The notes below the pieces were generated by a model, which had not been told where the DNA came from, searched no databases, and worked only from the letters and a program-made list of their open reading frames with translations. The position numbers and the translations under genes are program-made. From Bacteroides mediterraneensis (GTDB taxonomy: Bacteria; Bacteroidota; Bacteroidia; Bacteroidales; Bacteroidaceae), in contig NZ_JACJKA010000001.1 in assembly GCF_016900355.1 (NCBI RefSeq), positions 248,001 through 312,000 on the forward strand: a stretch of DNA of 64,000 nucleotides, written 5' to 3'. The first letter of the stretch is position 1. The number at the start of each line of letters is the position of its first letter. Positions 62,830 to 64,000 of this stretch are shown piece after piece.

Positions 62830-64000
62830 ATGAAACAGCTTATTTATTATATACTGGCAGGACTTGCTTTTCTTCAGATGACCGTTCTGAACATGCAAGC
62901 AGCCACTCTTCAAGAGCAAAAGCAACGCTTCCGCATTACCGTACTCAATACCGCAGGCGATCCCCAGCAAGGCATTATCCTGAGAGTAATCGGAAACAGC
63001 AACGAATATACCAGCGACGAACAGGGACTGATTGATTTTGAGCAAATGATTGACAAGAACTACACTCGTACCGCCAATTTCTATCTCCCTTCTGACCGCA
63101 ACAAGCCCCTCAAATCCCTGCGGCTGGACCAAGCCGCACAAGATACAATCATCCGCATAGACCGTCCGGAAGATTTGGTCAAGTTCAAACAAAGCGGAAA
63201 AACTTTCACAGCGAAAGGCATACTGAAAGAAGGGGGACGACCCATTCCGCATGCAGAGATTAGCGTACAAGGTACAGGCAGACACACCTTCTCCAATAAG
63301 AATGGAGAATTTACCATTGAAGCGGACTACAGTCACCTGATTATGATCCGGGCAGAAAGCATGGAGAACAAATACCTGGACAGTGAAGCCTTTCTGCAAC
63401 AGCCCGACCAGCCCCTGGAAATACGGATGGTAAAGAAGGGAGCCGACCGGATTTATCATGTGGTAGAAACCATGCCGGAATATCGGGGTGGTATGAAGGA
63501 GTTCTTCAACTACATCAAGCGGAAAGCCCGTACGACCGAACTGGCGGAGAAGACTCAAAAGGAAGGAGCCGTCATGATTCAATTTGTGGTAGAAAAAGAT
63601 GGAAGCATCACCTCACCCAGTATCGTCAGAGGACTGGACGCCCGTCTGGATACGGCTGCCCTGGATGCAATTATGGTGATGCCTGATTGGATTCCGGCAA
63701 AAGACCATGGCATTCCGGTACGCTGTAAATATTCCGTACCGGTACCGTTCAAACGGCCTCAACCGGTCAAGTCAGCTTCTACACCGAAAGTTCCCCAAAA
63801 ACCGGTCGTTCCCCAAGACAGCCTGAAACAATTCCACCCCATTCCGGTGGATTCGCTCCAACGGGATACTACGCTTCAAACCGTACCACCTGCTCTGACA
63901 GACTCTTTGACGACAGATTCATTGCAGAAAGATACGACCCTGGTAGCACCGACCGACAGTCTCACGCTCAAACAGGCAGTACCGTCGTCTACCACCTCAG
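62830..64000 (+). CDS. TonB-family protein with carboxypeptidase-like domain (cut by window end)
   Basis: At least 390 codons, no stop before 64000. Signal peptide (MKQLIYYILAGLAFLQM..). A beta-sandwich region (about 30-110), then a CarboxypepD-reg-like module (about 120-200: AKGILKEGGRPIPHAEISV, TFSNKNGEFTIEADY), then a TonB C-terminal domain (about 208-310: VVETMPEYRGGMKEFFNYI, GAVMIQFVVEKDGSI). After it come at least 80 residues of Pro/Thr/Ser/Asp-rich sequence with DSLxxDTTLxxxP repeats. No transmembrane helix other than the signal is visible. A -7 box TAGCTTTG lies at 62801-62808. Confidence 0.88.
   Translation, partial: MKQLIYYILAGLAFLQMTVLNMQAATLQEQKQRFRITVLNTAGDPQQGIILRVIGNSNEYTSDEQGLIDFEQMIDKNYTRTANFYLPSDRNKPLKSLRLDQAAQDTIIRIDRPEDLVKFKQSGKTFTAKGILKEGGRPIPHAEISVQGTGRHTFSNKNGEFTIEADYSHLIMIRAESMENKYLDSEAFLQQPDQPLEIRMVKKGADRIYHVVETMPEYRGGMKEFFNYIKRKARTTELAEKTQKEGAVMIQFVVEKDGSITSPSIVRGLDARLDTAALDAIMVMPDWIPAKDHGIPVRCKYSVPVPFKRPQPVKSASTPKVPQKPVVPQDSLKQFHPIPVDSLQRDTTLQTVPPALTDSLTTDSLQKDTTLVAPTDSLTLKQAVPSSTTS

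Noticed and set aside
62695..63582. 295-codon leftward frame at the window end
   Set aside because: Antisense to the TonB-family gene, whose signal peptide and domains are clear; its stop also overlaps the permease stop.

Overview
The window looks like chromosomal DNA of a gut Bacteroidales species, most likely Bacteroides or Phocaeicola. The evidence is the gene set (rpsF-rpsR-rplI, RprXY, an EF-G paralogue, a methylmalonyl-CoA decarboxylase operon for propionate formation, fimbrillin and DUF4827 lipoproteins, a Bacteroides-type TonB protein). The promoters also have the Bacteroidetes form TTG-N19/20-TAnnTTTG. I see no rRNA, tRNA, CRISPR array or insertion sequence. The genus is an inference.

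Layout. 1-6.6 kb: a rightward cluster of three exported proteins (transglutaminase-like, WD40/OmpA-like, and TPR-CARDB-caspase), with a strong hairpin before the caspase gene. 6.7-7.8 kb: an ECF sigma factor and a membrane partner, leftward, with a 22-bp palindromic tandem array upstream. 8.1-12.7 kb: mce-mmdA-gamma(LTD fusion)-biotin carrier-beta, the sodium-pumping methylmalonyl-CoA decarboxylase operon. 12.9-19.1 kb: housekeeping genes (FemAB-like, nitroreductase, KdsC, Maf, glycosyltransferase, MtaB). 19.4-24.4 kb: a tiny lipoprotein, a C-rich G-poor stretch, ribosomal proteins, MarR, a 58-aa membrane protein and RprXY. 24.7-41.2 kb: EF-G2, HemW, GlmM, DUF4827, DHH phosphoesterase, Rpe-ComEC, a sigma/anti-sigma-barrel pair, YrdC-ClC-Fmt and DNA polymerase IV.

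41.2-51.0 kb is a defence island read leftward: hsdM-hsdS-(membrane protein)-(FRG protein)-(AAA15 ATPase)-(DUF4276/TOPRIM-like)-hsdR. Four extra genes sit inside the type I restriction operon, and the hsdS to FRG part is strikingly AT-rich. Upstream of hsdM lie a second 22-bp palindromic array, unrelated in sequence to the first but with the same period and placement, and a long imperfect hairpin of about 130 bp.

51.5-64 kb: trmB-mrp (leftward), a fimbrillin-like lipoprotein, a coiled-coil membrane protein, an S41 protease, a TolC-HlyD-ABC2-ABC2 export operon with no ATPase gene, and a TonB-family protein cut by the window end.

The strongest candidates for undescribed biology are the periplasmic caspase locus, the ATPase-TOPRIM pair embedded in the type I restriction operon (a possible guard of restriction, by analogy with PrrC and PARIS), and the paired 22-bp palindromic arrays upstream of leftward operons.
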